This document shows, in pieces, positions 8,884-16,678 of a stretch of 64,000 bases of DNA. The notes beneath the pieces are model-generated. The model ran no database searches. It saw only the letters and a list, made by a program, of their open reading frames with translations, and had not been told where the DNA came from. Origin of the DNA: Sphingomonas piscis (GTDB lineage: Bacteria > Pseudomonadota > Alphaproteobacteria > Sphingomonadales > Sphingomonadaceae). The stretch is from the NCBI RefSeq assembly GCF_011300455.1, contig NZ_CP049869.1, positions 558,001 to 622,000 on the forward strand, written 5' to 3'. Numbering within the stretch: the first letter of the stretch is position 1; each line of letters opens with the position of its first letter. The translations under genes and the position numbers were made by a program.

Positions 8884-9180
8884 TCAGATCACGCTGTACT
8901 CAGCGTCGCCGAGAAGCACTCCGCCGGCCTGAGAGTCTGCGACCCAGCGAACCTCAGCGGGGATCGCCTCTTCCTTCCCGACCTTCAAATAGATTTGCTC
9001 ACCAACTTCCAACCCTTCCTGCCCCTCCAGACTGAAGCCTTGCGCTGAGACGTCGGTGATAGTCACCTTATGTTCGGTCCCATCAGCTCTTGTAAGCAGC
9101 GCTGGAGAGTGAACTATAACCCTGGTTGGTCGCATATAGGTGATCCTGCTTTTCTCATTTCGTCTCGGAGCATTAGCCAA
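8884..9180 (-). CDS. PilZ-domain protein (98 aa)
   Basis: PilZ domains bind cyclic-di-GMP through an N-terminal arginine motif and a D/NxSxxG motif. Here an arginine-rich N-terminus (RRNEKSR) precedes TDVSAQGFSLEG, which contains DxSxxG; EVRWVADSQAGGVLL closes the barrel. The start is TTG (MANAPRRNEK) behind AGGTGG. It is one of five PilZ genes in 13 kb. No fused output domain is present, so it probably acts through a protein partner. Confidence 0.85.
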   Translation of the reverse strand: MANAPRRNEKSRITYMRPTRVIVHSPALLTRADGTEHKVTITDVSAQGFSLEGQEGLEVGEQIYLKVGKEEAIPAEVRWVADSQAGGVLLGDAEYSVI

Positions 9181-9383
9181 TGCGCCACCTAATGCTTCCT
9201 ACGATGAAGAGACGACGAACTCCGGTTAGTTCTAGCGGGGATCATCTATGTTGCGAGTTCCTCAATGACCAGACGTGGTCAATATTTCTACAGCTCAGCA
9301 TGGCGATTGTACGCTGGAAGAGGTTCAAGGCCGATGTTCGAGGGTTGGTTCACACCCACCTCAACTTCGACCGTTGCGGACAC

Positions 9384-9462
9384 GTGGCCGCACGCAGTGT
9401 AAGGGGTTCATGTCAGAAGAAAGCCGTTGGCCCGAAGACCAACGGCGCTAGTTCAAAGTGCG
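9384..9462. repeat. 79-bp terminator-bearing repeat, copy A
   Basis: It matches 21726-21804 over 79 bases with about eight differences. Both copies contain the same hairpin terminator and both lie upstream of a minus-strand PilZ gene. Confidence 0.8.
9412..9446 (-). terminator. Rho-independent terminator of the PEP-CTERM gene
   Basis: On the minus strand, GCCGTTGG and CCAACGGC form an 8-bp stem with a TCTTCGGG loop, followed by TTTCTTCT. It lies about 30 bases after the stop of the PEP-CTERM gene 9475-10143. Confidence 0.85.
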
Positions 9463-9474
9463 TGAGCTGAGCGG

Positions 9475-10143
9475 TTATGCAGCTTGAGCTAACCTGTAAG
9501 TCACTTTGCGACGGCGCATGGAGAAGCCGACGCCTCCAAATCCCACAAGCATCATCGCCCAAGTCGACGGTTCAGGCACGGCGGCAACTACGCCGAAATT
9601 GTCTACCTCAAGGGAGTTCGAAGACGACGACAGAGCGAGACCAGTTATCGACGTTCCGGCTTCTGCCGTGAAGGTCAGACGACCATTGGTGCGGGATGCA
9701 CCCTGATCTCCATTGGCGGGCGGACTGTTAATTACGTCCTGACCTGTGAACGTACGCGTTGCGCCATTCGAGAGCGTAAGTACGAAACTGTTGTACCAGT
9801 CCGCCGAACCGTAATCCAATCCGAGCTGGCTTAGTCCGGCAAACAGGAAGTTTGCAGTACCGCCACCAAGTACACTGAGGTACGGATCACCCTGGCCGCC
9901 CACTGCGGGATCAGCGCCCGCCCCATTGCTGCCCGACTGAATGATCCAGTTGCTGCCAGATACCCCGCCCATGCTGCCTGCGCTGAAATCAGCGTAAAGC
10001 GTCTCCCCAGCTGAAATGCCGCCAACGCCGTTTTGAAAGCTGGCTGAGACCTGCGCATGTGCCGCTGAGCCGAACAACGCGCCGCTCGTTGCTGCTAACG
10101 TCAGAATGGTGGTCCTCAGTCGTAACGATAGTGCCTTGTGCAT
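9475..10143 (-). CDS. PEP-CTERM sorting-domain protein
   Basis: PEP-CTERM proteins are exported and thought to be processed at the C-terminus by an exosortase, ending on the cell surface or in extracellular polymer. The product has a signal peptide ending SAAHAQ and a Gly/Ser/Asn-rich beta domain with no recognised fold. Its tail is PEPSTWAMMLVGFGGVGFSM then RRRK, the classic PEPxxWA, hydrophobic helix and basic end. The ATG at 10143 has GGGGAAG upstream; an earlier in-frame start is less likely. A terminator follows closely. Confidence 0.9.
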   Translation of the reverse strand: MHKALSLRLRTTILTLAATSGALFGSAAHAQVSASFQNGVGGISAGETLYADFSAGSMGGVSGSNWIIQSGSNGAGADPAVGGQGDPYLSVLGGGTANFLFAGLSQLGLDYGSADWYNSFVLTLSNGATRTFTGQDVINSPPANGDQGASRTNGRLTFTAEAGTSITGLALSSSSNSLEVDNFGVVAAVPEPSTWAMMLVGFGGVGFSMRRRKVTYRLAQAA

Positions 10144-10253
10144 CGTGTCTTCCCCTTTGCACGGCTGCACCTAGGGTAAGTTCTCCGATGGATCTGCGAC
10201 GAGTATGAGACTGTGCTACTTCAGGACAGCCGCCAGGAGAGATGAGGCAGCGA

Positions 10254-10286
10254 ATGTCTGCTTACCACCCAAAGCGGAAATTCGTT
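10254..10286 (+). repeat. dispersed palindromic repeat, copy 5
   Basis: Reads ATGTCTGCTTACCACCC, then AAAGCGGAAATTCG. The right arm is well preserved. It sits between the divergent PEP-CTERM and LuxR-type genes. Confidence 0.7.
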
Positions 10287-10344
10287 AATTGAGTGCATCC
10301 GATCGCTAGGCGCTCACGTAACTCCTCAGAGTCTCAGAGGACGG

Positions 10345-10707
10345 GTGAGGAATATGGCGGTTGTGAGTTTGCGCTTTCGAACCCGATCGGCACCTAACTT
10401 CGGGAGACCTGACAAACCTACTTTTGGCAGTGAACGTAGTCTTCATACCGCGGTCCTGCGCCACAAGTCTCTAATGGCCGCCTCTCAGGTCGCGTCATTA
10501 ACCCCGCGTCAGCGGGATGTCCTTCAAGGAATGCTTGCAGGATTGCTTAACAAGCAAATCGCTTTCTCGCTTGGTATAAGCGAGAAGACAGTGAAGATGC
10601 ATCGAGCACAGCTCATGCTTAGTTTGCAAACAGGTACGACAGCGGCGACTGTCAGGGTGGCGGTAGAGGCCGCGTTTGCTCCTCTCTTCACGCGTGACCA
10701 CAAGTGA
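10345..10707 (+). CDS. LuxR-family helix-turn-helix regulator (short)
   Basis: The C-terminal 65 residues are a GerE/LuxR DNA-binding domain: LTPRQRDVLQGMLAGLLNKQ, then IAFSLGISEKTVKMHRAQLM, with the recognition helix around SEKTVKMHR. The roughly 50-residue N-terminal part has no receiver or ligand domain, so the protein resembles an orphan output domain. It is divergent from one PEP-CTERM gene and just upstream of another, which makes control of those genes plausible but unproven. GTG at 10345 or ATG at 10354 could start it. Confidence 0.8.
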   Translation: MRNMAVVSLRFRTRSAPNFGRPDKPTFGSERSLHTAVLRHKSLMAASQVASLTPRQRDVLQGMLAGLLNKQIAFSLGISEKTVKMHRAQLMLSLQTGTTAATVRVAVEAAFAPLFTRDHK

Positions 10708-10812
10708 GCGCACTGGGCTAAAGGCTAGGCATCACCTTGTTAGTTAACGTGCTTTTAACGAGCTGTGTTCGGTGAGCGCAGAGCCGGGGGTTCTTAGGTA
10801 GGAGTCCTCGGC

Positions 10813-11367
10813 ATGATTAGATTGTTCGGTGCCCGCATCGCCAGTGCGGCTTTAATCTCGTTCTGCAGTGCTGCTCCAGCAGCAGCAGCGCAGACCTACA
10901 CTTTCGACTTCAGCACCACGACTCCCTTGCTCGGAGCACCAGGAGCCGGCAGCGGCTTACTTACGACCGACGGGATCACATTTGACAGCCGCGGCTACAC
11001 TGCTCAGACGATCACTGGCATAAGCGGTACGTTCAACGGTTCGGCTATCACAGGTCTGGGTTCACTCACGGGTGCAAACAACCTGTACTATCTGACCGGC
11101 CCTAGCTTTCTTGATGGAAGCGGACTCGGCTTTATGACTGCGGCTGGTACAAACGTGAACCTGTTCTATCAGGACTTTGCCGCTTCGTACCGCATCAACA
11201 CCACTAACCCGTTCACCATCAGCACCGTTCGCGCCAGCTCTTCAGCTGCAGTTGCTGCCGTCCCTGAGCCTGCCACTTGGGCAATGATGCTCTTAGGATT
11301 TGGAGCGGTAGGCTTCTCAATTCGCTCTGCTCGTCGCAAAACGATGCTGAAGTACGCGACTGCTTAG
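10813..11367 (+). CDS. PEP-CTERM sorting-domain protein
   Basis: A signal peptide (through PAAAAQT, about residue 27) leads to a Gly/Thr-rich beta-type domain (TYTFDFSTTTPLLGAPGAGS). The C-terminus is PEPATWAMMLLGFGAVGFSI with a basic SARRK tail. This is the surface-sorting signature shared with 9475-10143 and 15607-16236. It lies about 105 bases downstream of the LuxR-type regulator and ends at a strong hairpin terminator. The biological role of the exported domain is unknown. Confidence 0.9.
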   Translation: MIRLFGARIASAALISFCSAAPAAAAQTYTFDFSTTTPLLGAPGAGSGLLTTDGITFDSRGYTAQTITGISGTFNGSAITGLGSLTGANNLYYLTGPSFLDGSGLGFMTAAGTNVNLFYQDFAASYRINTTNPFTISTVRASSSAAVAAVPEPATWAMMLLGFGAVGFSIRSARRKTMLKYATA

Positions 11368-11386
11368 CTCTGTTCTGAGAACAAGC

Positions 11387-11418
11387 GCCGCCAGTGGACA
11401 AACTGGCGGCGTTTTCTT
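11387..11418 (+). terminator. Rho-independent terminator
   Basis: GCCGCCAGT and ACTGGCGGC form a 9-bp perfect stem with a GGACAA loop, followed by GTTTTCTT. It begins about 20 bases after the PEP-CTERM stop codon. Confidence 0.9.
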
Positions 11419-11424
11419 ATCCGA

Positions 11425-11454
11425 GCGTCCGCCTTCCACCCAAAGCAGACATTC
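11425..11454 (+). repeat. dispersed palindromic repeat, copy 6
   Basis: Reads CGTCCGCCTTCCACCC, then AAAGCAGACATTC, close to consensus with one change per arm. It directly follows a terminator. Confidence 0.75.
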
Positions 11455-11568
11455 TGCTCCTCTGCATTGGCTTGCATCCGGTTAGCGATCGGCTGGGACC
11501 GAAAGGTACACAACAGGAGTAATCCCATCACGTCCGGAACTCGACGGTATAGATCATGTTAGCTGAGC

Positions 11569-11748
11569 ATGAGCGACGATCCACTGGACCACATGCGCGA
11601 GCGAATTGCGAAATGCCGTGAGCTGGCGAAGTTCGTCAATGATCCGAGGACGACCGAAATTTTGCTCCAGATGGCCGAGCAGGGTGAGAAAGACCTGGCC
11701 CGATTGATTGCTGAACGAGAAGGTCGCAGGCAATCGACGTCAGGGTAA
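11569..11748 (+). CDS. small helical hypothetical protein (59 aa)
   Basis: The frame starts at ATG and encodes MSDDPLDHMRERIAKCRELA, later ILLQMAEQGEKDLARLIAER and a short polar tail. The pattern of two amphipathic helices (CRELAKFVNDP, then LLQMAEQGEKDL) matches a class of short proteins common in sphingomonads, which supports a real gene. Function is unknown. The ribosome-binding site is weak. Confidence 0.6.
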   Translation: MSDDPLDHMRERIAKCRELAKFVNDPRTTEILLQMAEQGEKDLARLIAEREGRRQSTSG

Positions 11749-11912
11749 ATGCGGGTTTCCGCCAGCTGTTTTCATTCAGCGAGACCGCGAACTGCGCTTT
11801 AAGCCAGCTTACTGAGAACATCTCACAAAGTCGCGCCGCGGACTCAACATTGCCATAACGCTGTCGTAGTCACCTCGCCGTGCACCCCTCTGAGTTGCAC
11901 GCGAGGATTGCT

Positions 11913-12278
11913 GTGCACGCTCTGATTATTGAAGATGACTTCCTGATCTCCGAGCTGATCCAGGAAAGCCTTGGCGAGCTTGGCTACACGTCGTTTGACG
12001 TCGCTCACCGAGAGGAGGAGGCAGTTGCCCTTGCAGAGGAGCGCTGCCCAGAGCTGATCACCGCGGATGGTCGATTGAGTGATGGTAGTGGGGTGGGAGC
12101 GGTCCGAAGCATCTGTCAGAACAGACAAATACCCGTTGTCTTTATCACCGGGGACAAAAGTGACATCGTCCAAACCGTTCCTGACGCTGTGATCGTAGAT
12201 AAGCCTTTCCAGTCTTGGGACCTAAAGGAGGCTGTTGGAGTGGCACTTACCCGCCGGATTACATTCAGACAGATGTAA
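11913..12278 (+). CDS. single-domain response regulator (CheY-like receiver)
   Basis: A stand-alone receiver domain of about 121 residues: acidic pair EDD after HALII, phosphoacceptor region ITADGRLSDGSG (the aspartate in TADGRL), conserved threonine in VVFITGDKS and lysine in IVDKPF. No output domain follows, so it probably passes phosphate or acts by protein contact. The GTG at 11913 follows GAGGATTGCT; the frame is open to 11880. No partner histidine kinase was found in the window. Confidence 0.85.
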   Translation: MHALIIEDDFLISELIQESLGELGYTSFDVAHREEEAVALAEERCPELITADGRLSDGSGVGAVRSICQNRQIPVVFITGDKSDIVQTVPDAVIVDKPFQSWDLKEAVGVALTRRITFRQM

Positions 12279-12305
12279 TGAGTGCGATCTACGCTGCCAC
12301 GCGCC

Positions 12306-12440
12306 TTAGCCTAGTTTAGCCTCTAAAATGCGCTTGCGATGAAGCTCTGCTTGTTCAGCCAAGTGCTCAACGATCTGAGGTTCGATGCGAGCGACACGAC
12401 GGCGGCGCTCATCGTCAGTCTCGGGTGGCTTCTTGGACAT
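12306..12440 (-). CDS. possible small charged protein (44 aa)
   Basis: The frame from ATG encodes MSKKPPETDDERRRRVARIE, then QIVEHLAEQAELHRKRILEA and KLG. The charged helical composition is protein-like, but no ribosome-binding site is visible and no family was recognised. Confidence 0.35.
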   Translation of the reverse strand: MSKKPPETDDERRRRVARIEPQIVEHLAEQAELHRKRILEAKLG

Positions 12441-12501
12441 AGCGGCATAGGACGCGCTTACTTCCTCCTAGTCATTATGCTGGGTTAGCTTCGGGCATCC
12501 T

Positions 12502-12535
12502 AACGTCCGCTTTCCACCCATTGCGGACATTTGCT
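12502..12535 (+). repeat. dispersed palindromic repeat, copy 7
   Basis: Reads ACGTCCGCTTTCCACCC, then ATTGCGGACATTTG, one of the best-preserved copies: GTCCGC pairs with GCGGAC. The surrounding 12441-12680 contains no convincing gene. Confidence 0.8.
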
Positions 12536-12680
12536 GTAATCAGAGATCTACTTGCCCGAGGCGCTCAGGGTCTAAAGGCACGGCTTCCTGTTGCGGGGCT
12601 TAGCTAGACAAAAGTGCCTATCAGTTCCGAACCGCTTGCCGGTTTATATTCCAGGGCCGAGGTCCAGTTCGCGCTAATCA

Positions 12681-13451
12681 TCACGTCGCCTCCAGGATTA
12701 GGTCGGCCGTGGCGTTCGGTTCATCCCACATCGGGAAGTGACCACTATGCTCGAACCAGACCATCCGAGAGCCAGGAAAGGCGCGGCAGGCCCGCTCGGC
12801 CTGAGCGGGTATGCAGAGGTGATCATGGCGGCCCCAGCCAATGGTGATAGGTCCCGAAGCAGCAGGACCTCCTTGTGCCGGACCTCGAGTCAGGTCCCTG
12901 ATCAAGCCTTTCGCGGTACGGGTCCGCGCGAGACCAATGAGTTCGCCAGCAACAAAGTCACCATCTAAAGCCCAAGGCTTGGCAGAGAGCTGCGCCAGAA
13001 GTGCGCTTCTACTCACAGGGTTGCGAGACAACACCGGAATAGCTGGGCGTATGGCACGAACCAGGTTGGTAGAGGCCAGTAGGGTACTACCAGCCCAAGT
13101 TCGTTCCCACCCTTGCCAGAACCCGCCAGGATCGAGCGCAACTACGGGTCCTGTAGAGCCTCGCCGAGCAAGTTCCAGGACCAGTCGAGCGCCAAGTGAG
13201 CTTCCGACCATTGGCACGCCTACCAACTTCTCCGACACAAGCCATTCTGACAGACTGCGGGCGAGGCCTTCAAACGTGTGGCTATCCTCCTCAGTCGGGC
13301 TAGCGCCGTGGCCAGGTAAATCGATGAGGACAAGCTCGCGGCTCGCCTCTAACTTCGAGAAGAGTGTCGTCCAGCCGTGACGGGTGCTGCCGAGGCCATG
13401 AACTAGAAGCAAGGGTCGGCCGGTTCCTCGGCGCTCAAATGCGATGGTCAT
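12681..13451 (-). CDS. alpha/beta-fold hydrolase
   Basis: A 256-residue hydrolase: oxyanion segment LLLVHGLGSTRHGW, nucleophile elbow VGSSLGARL (serine in GSSLG), acidic residue in GWGRHDHLC and catalytic histidine in HSGHFPMWDEP, in the usual order and spacing. The lack of a signal peptide suggests a cytoplasmic enzyme acting on an ester, lactone or similar small substrate; the exact substrate cannot be read from sequence. Start MTIAFERRG was chosen to match the usual family N-terminus; the frame continues upstream to 13487. Confidence 0.85.
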   Translation of the reverse strand: MTIAFERRGTGRPLLLVHGLGSTRHGWTTLFSKLEASRELVLIDLPGHGASPTEEDSHTFEGLARSLSEWLVSEKLVGVPMVGSSLGARLVLELARRGSTGPVVALDPGGFWQGWERTWAGSTLLASTNLVRAIRPAIPVLSRNPVSRSALLAQLSAKPWALDGDFVAGELIGLARTRTAKGLIRDLTRGPAQGGPAASGPITIGWGRHDHLCIPAQAERACRAFPGSRMVWFEHSGHFPMWDEPNATADLILEAT

Positions 13452-13597
13452 GGAAAGCGAACGAAGAGCATATGCCATCGGGCCCACATGCCGGGCGAAG
13501 TTCCGTGCATGCGCACGTCTCGCTGGTGCAGAAGCGCCCCTTCAAGCTTCAACCTATCAGCTGACTGAACTACGTTGCATTTGCATCGGCAAAGGCG

Positions 13598-13665
13598 AAG
13601 TTCCGCTTTCCACCCTAAGAGGGCGTTCGCCGGATGTCCGAGTTCGACCCAAAGCGGACATTTCG
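13598..13665 (+). repeat. dispersed palindromic repeat, copies 8 and 9 in tandem
   Basis: First unit: AGTTCCGCTTTCCACCC then a decayed GGGCGTTCG. Second: ATGTCCGAGTTCGACCC then AAAGCGGACATTTCG. The first keeps a good left arm and the second a good right arm. Confidence 0.75.
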
Positions 13666-13719
13666 GCGCTCATGGATGCGGGTGGCTATGGAGGGATGGG
13701 CTAGGTGGCGGAGTACCGC

Positions 13720-13947
13720 TTAGCTTTGGAGCAATTTTGCCGCTTGGTTGAAGAAAGTCAGCATGAAGATAGAAAGCGCAGCCAGGGCCAACAAGATGCT
13801 GATTGTGAACACGACGTTCAGCGAAGAAGCCTCCTCTAGGTCCTCATTGTGAGGCGCTCGACCGTCAAATGGCGCGACAAGCTCCTGATGAAAGTGATCG
13901 CTCGACTTGACTCGCTCTTGCGCTGAGAGACCCGGGTGCACTTCCAT
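13720..13947 (-). CDS. small single-pass membrane protein (75 aa)
   Basis: AAGGG lies six bases before the ATG. The N-terminal 40 residues are soluble and acidic (SSDHFHQELVAPFDG). One transmembrane helix follows (NVVFTISILLALAALSIFML), then a short tail. The topology suggests a small inner-membrane protein of unknown role. Confidence 0.6.
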   Translation of the reverse strand: MEVHPGLSAQERVKSSDHFHQELVAPFDGRAPHNEDLEEASSLNVVFTISILLALAALSIFMLTFFNQAAKLLQS

Positions 13948-14053
13948 GTTGGACCCTTACCGAAAACGGCTTACTCGCAGCAGAACCCTAACTCTTTGTT
14001 AAGCATACATCCCCTGGTATCCTCTCGTTACCGAACGTCGGTGAGACAACAGA

Positions 14054-14395
14054 ATGCTTGGACCCATATTCGCCTGCGCTGTACTCGCAATCACAGACGG
14101 GGACTCGTTGCGTTGTAGAGATGGCAATCGGGTCCGCTTAGCAGGGATTGATGCGCCAGACCTTCCCGCCGGATGTGCCCGGCGGCCTATCTGCGCATCT
14201 GGACCGGCTTTGCGAGCGCAGCAAATGCTGACCAGCGTTGCTTTGGGAAAGACCTTCCGCTGCCAGAAAGCGGGAATGAGCAACGGTCGGATTGTCGCCT
14301 ATTGTTCTCGGGGAACTCTCGATCTTTCGTGCGTCCAGTACGCTACCGGCCGCGCCGTAGTGCGGCATGCCAAACGCTCACGGGTTTGCCGGTAG
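14054..14395 (+). CDS. thermonuclease (SNase)-like protein
   Basis: The core matches staphylococcal-nuclease-like domains: ITDGDSLRCRDGNRVRLAGI, then DAPD (catalytic-site arginine and aspartates), and NGRIVAYCSRGTLDLSC near the C-terminus. The N-terminus (MLGPIFACAVLA) may be a short export signal. These calcium-dependent phosphodiesterases cut DNA or RNA outside the cytoplasm. At 113 residues it is short, as in small sphingomonad members that end soon after the LDLSC block. Confidence 0.75.
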   Translation: MLGPIFACAVLAITDGDSLRCRDGNRVRLAGIDAPDLPAGCARRPICASGPALRAQQMLTSVALGKTFRCQKAGMSNGRIVAYCSRGTLDLSCVQYATGRAVVRHAKRSRVCR

Positions 14396-14585
14396 ACAAG
14401 GCGCATGGGTGCAAACCTTTACCGGCTTTTCTCCGCCCCTAAGGAGCAGATACGATAGATTTGTGCCTCGTCCCGATGCTGAAGGAAGCTAAGAAACGTC
14501 ACCTAGGATCGGCCCTCCGCCGCCAGCCGAGTAGCTGCTTGGCGTATGTCTTCTACTCCGTTTCTACTCCTTATGAGAACGACGG

Positions 14586-14680
14586 TTTGCTTTTAGATTT
14601 CTGGCCTGTCACGATTGTTTGTGGCGGCTCGTAGTTCCCCTTCCACCGCCGAGTTTGGCACGAGCATAGCTCGGCCTAGG
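14586..14680 (+). promoter_or_regulatory. conserved structured leader, copy B
   Basis: It shares TTTGCTTT, CTGTCACGAT, GGCGGCTCGT, CCCCTT and TTGGCACG with 7946-8050 in the same order and spacing. The second hairpin is CGAGC-ATA-GCTCG here, whereas copy A uses CACG and CGTG, so pairing is kept while sequence differs. It lies just before the ribosome-binding site of the gene at 14694. Confidence 0.5.
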
Positions 14681-14693
14681 AGAGAGGATCTAT

Positions 14694-15032
14694 ATGGTAC
14701 CACGCATCAGCAAGGTACTCTCGCGCGTTGGCCACTCTTTCAAAGAGCGCGACTTTAGCATTCGTTGCCCCTCATGCGAGGAGATGCGAGACATCCCTGA
14801 GTGCATAACGAAAGCAGACATGCGGTCGCGGACGTACCGGTGTCCAGGTTGTACGGCTTTGCTCGTCTTGATCGGAGAGCCGAGCTATCGTCCACTCAAC
14901 GACGGAAGGGGTCGCAACGAAGACTGGTGGTCCATTCGTCCAATCGCAGACCTATTGGTCAAGCTTGCAAGTAGTCAGCTCGTAATACCAGCCACGAGCG
15001 GGTCACGGACATTCGGTGAACCCTTAGTCTAG
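14694..15032 (+). CDS. zinc-ribbon-like protein of unknown function
   Basis: The 112-residue protein has two CxxC pairs: IRCPSCEE near residue 25 and YRCPGCTALL near 50, the arrangement of a zinc ribbon. The rest is soluble with a C-terminal helix (IADLLVKLASSQLVIPA). AGGAGAGAGG lies upstream of the ATG. It shares a conserved leader with the secreted-protein gene at 8062, suggesting common control. Family not identified. Confidence 0.6.
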   Translation: MVPRISKVLSRVGHSFKERDFSIRCPSCEEMRDIPECITKADMRSRTYRCPGCTALLVLIGEPSYRPLNDGRGRNEDWWSIRPIADLLVKLASSQLVIPATSGSRTFGEPLV

Positions 15033-15033
15033 A

Positions 15034-15234
15034 TTATAGGCTGCAACGGCCGTAACGGCCACGCGAAACGCTCAGTTGCGGCTCGCAAGCTGCCCATTCG
15101 ACCATGCACACACCTGCGCTTCGTAACTCGGCGCTCAGCCGATGTAGTCGTCTAGTACGGACGTCATCCGCTTTCAGAGCGGCCTCCCTCTCAGCGGCGG
15201 CTCGCGTTCTAAGGTAATGGATCTGGCTGGTCAT
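15034..15234 (-). CDS. small hypothetical protein (66 aa)
   Basis: The N-terminal half (SQIHYLRTRAAAEREAALKA, then RRLHRLSAELR) has the helical pattern of small sphingomonad proteins. The C-terminal 25 residues (ACEPQLSVSRGRYGRCSL) look unrelated, so the gene may have lost its native end. It converges on the zinc-ribbon gene, with one base between stop codons. Confidence 0.45.
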   Translation of the reverse strand: MTSQIHYLRTRAAAEREAALKADDVRTRRLHRLSAELRSAGVCMVEWAACEPQLSVSRGRYGRCSL

Positions 15235-15245
15235 GTCTTTCGCAA

Positions 15246-15461
15246 TCAGACCTGCGGATCATAGCCAGCGTAATTGGGGTTTGTATCTATCGATGCATGG
15301 GCCTTCTCCGACACATGCGGTAATGGGACCTTTATCGGTCGAGCAAGCAGGTAGCGGTGAGTTTGGCGACCGTCAGCGATCTCCAGGGTAGCGGCGCAAT
15401 CTCCGGGCCCTTGTGGCCGCGGAGCGAACACCGCAGCTTTTTGGCCACGTCCCCAGCCCAT
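15246..15461 (-). CDS. possible small protein (71 aa)
   Basis: An open frame starting MGWGRGQKAAVFAPRPQGPG runs to NPNYAGYDPQV. No motif or strong ribosome-binding site was seen, and another frame overlaps it, so it is only tentatively a gene. Confidence 0.3.
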   Translation of the reverse strand: MGWGRGQKAAVFAPRPQGPGDCAATLEIADGRQTHRYLLARPIKVPLPHVSEKAHASIDTNPNYAGYDPQV

Positions 15462-15544
15462 AATCTTGCCGGGACATTCTTAAGAACTGAAGGCCGATCA
15501 CGCGTCTGACGTGATTGCATCCAGAGCAACGGATCGCCGGCTCA

Positions 15545-15582
15545 TAGAAGAAGCGGCCCGAACCTTAGTTGGTTCGAGCCGC
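15545..15582 (-). terminator. Rho-independent terminator of the PEP-CTERM gene
   Basis: On the minus strand, GCGGCTCGAACC and GGTTCGGGCCGC form a 12-bp stem (one wobble pair), followed by TTCTTCTA. It begins 24 bases after the stop of 15607-16236. A broken copy of the same motif is at about 24114-24150. Confidence 0.85.
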
Positions 15583-15606
15583 TGACACCCTCTCCAGAGT
15601 GCAATC

Positions 15607-16236
15607 TTATGCTGTTGCGAGAGCTTGCTCAGGCTTCCGGCGGCGGCGCATGGAGTAACCGATACCGCCAAAACCCAACAGCATCATTGCCCAAGTCGCG
15701 GGCTCGGGAACCGCTGCGGTAGTGGACAGCAAGGTGAACGTGCCACCCACGGCCGAAGAGCCTGGTGTACCGAAGGTCACGTTGTTGAGGGCAAGAGAGA
15801 AGCTTCCACCCGCGCCAAAATTAAAGGTCTGAGGACCATCCCAAACAACTCGGCCGCAACCACCTGCGATCAGCCCGCAGGACGTGAGAAGCTGGTAGAA
15901 GCCAAAGGACTGGCCGGTGATTGTGTCACTAGCCGTGCCCAGAGGGTTGGTGAAGGCGAACTCCACCGATAGCGGGTACGAAACCGTATCTTCCCCGATA
16001 TTCACGGAGCCTTCGGTGGTGCCAAGGGTGAAGAGGTTGCTGACAAACAGCGAGTTCGGAGTGGCCGTCAGTGGATCAAGGTCAAGGCTAAGAGAGAAGT
16101 TGCCCGGTGCGCTTGTGAGCACGAGGCCCGGGTCGCTGCTGTGGACTGAAGGCGTGGCAGTCCCGGCGATCGTAACCTGAGCATTAGCAGCCATCGGCAA
16201 CATCAATGCTGCCAAGCCGAGTGCAATCTTCTTCAT
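15607..16236 (-). CDS. PEP-CTERM sorting-domain protein
   Basis: A signal peptide (MKKIALGLAALMLPMAANAQ) precedes a Gly/Ser/Thr-rich beta-sandwich-like domain of about 150 residues with a probable disulfide (LLTSCGLIAGGCG). The C-terminal sorting signal is PEPATWAMMLLGFGGIGYSM then RRRRK. GGGGGA precedes the ATG and a strong terminator follows. It is the third such protein in the accessory region; no exosortase gene was found in the window. Confidence 0.92.
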   Translation of the reverse strand: MKKIALGLAALMLPMAANAQVTIAGTATPSVHSSDPGLVLTSAPGNFSLSLDLDPLTATPNSLFVSNLFTLGTTEGSVNIGEDTVSYPLSVEFAFTNPLGTASDTITGQSFGFYQLLTSCGLIAGGCGRVVWDGPQTFNFGAGGSFSLALNNVTFGTPGSSAVGGTFTLLSTTAAVPEPATWAMMLLGFGGIGYSMRRRRKPEQALATA

Positions 16237-16453
16237 AAATCCCCCTATCGTCAGAGCCTGTAGTTAATTATCGATTAATTTAGCGAGAGTCGAGCCCTGC
16301 TTGAGCCAACAAATCGGATGCCTGAGGTGCCCTCGCCAACCGCCGAGTAGGTGAGGAACTGTCATGGAGTGGCAGCAACTCTTAAGCTAGAGTCTCTCTG
16401 TCGTTGCGCGTCGCGTGCCGATGAGTTTCTGCTTGCAACTCACCGGAGCCGTC

Positions 16454-16678
16454 ATGCGAAGTGTAAAGTTCTATCATGAACAAGCTCGACAGGAGCGCGC
16501 CAAGTCGGCCTCGACCGACGACGAAGTGGCCAGGACGATGCACTTACGATTAGCTCAAGTATACGAGCAAATGGCTTACGAGACCGAGATCCAGCTTGAG
16601 CAAAAGCGCCAGGAGCGAGCAAGCGATTCTGCAAACCAGCCGTGGAGCAAAGGCGGCAAGGATCAACTTGAGTCTTAA
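16454..16678 (+). CDS. small helical hypothetical protein (74 aa)
   Basis: The ATG at 16454 has GGAG five bases upstream; an earlier in-frame ATG at 16415 lacks one. The product is helical and charged: MRSVKFYHEQARQERAKSAS, then ARTMHLRLAQVYEQMAYETE. This matches the common short sphingomonad type with a YxxQAxxE start. Function is unknown. Its end overlaps the convergent PilZ gene by four bases. Confidence 0.65.
   Translation: MRSVKFYHEQARQERAKSASTDDEVARTMHLRLAQVYEQMAYETEIQLEQKRQERASDSANQPWSKGGKDQLES

Noticed and set aside
9418..9450. Tiny frame MSEESRWPEDQRR within the 79-bp repeat
   Set aside because: Its bases form the hairpin terminator, and differences between the two repeat copies do not favour third codon positions.
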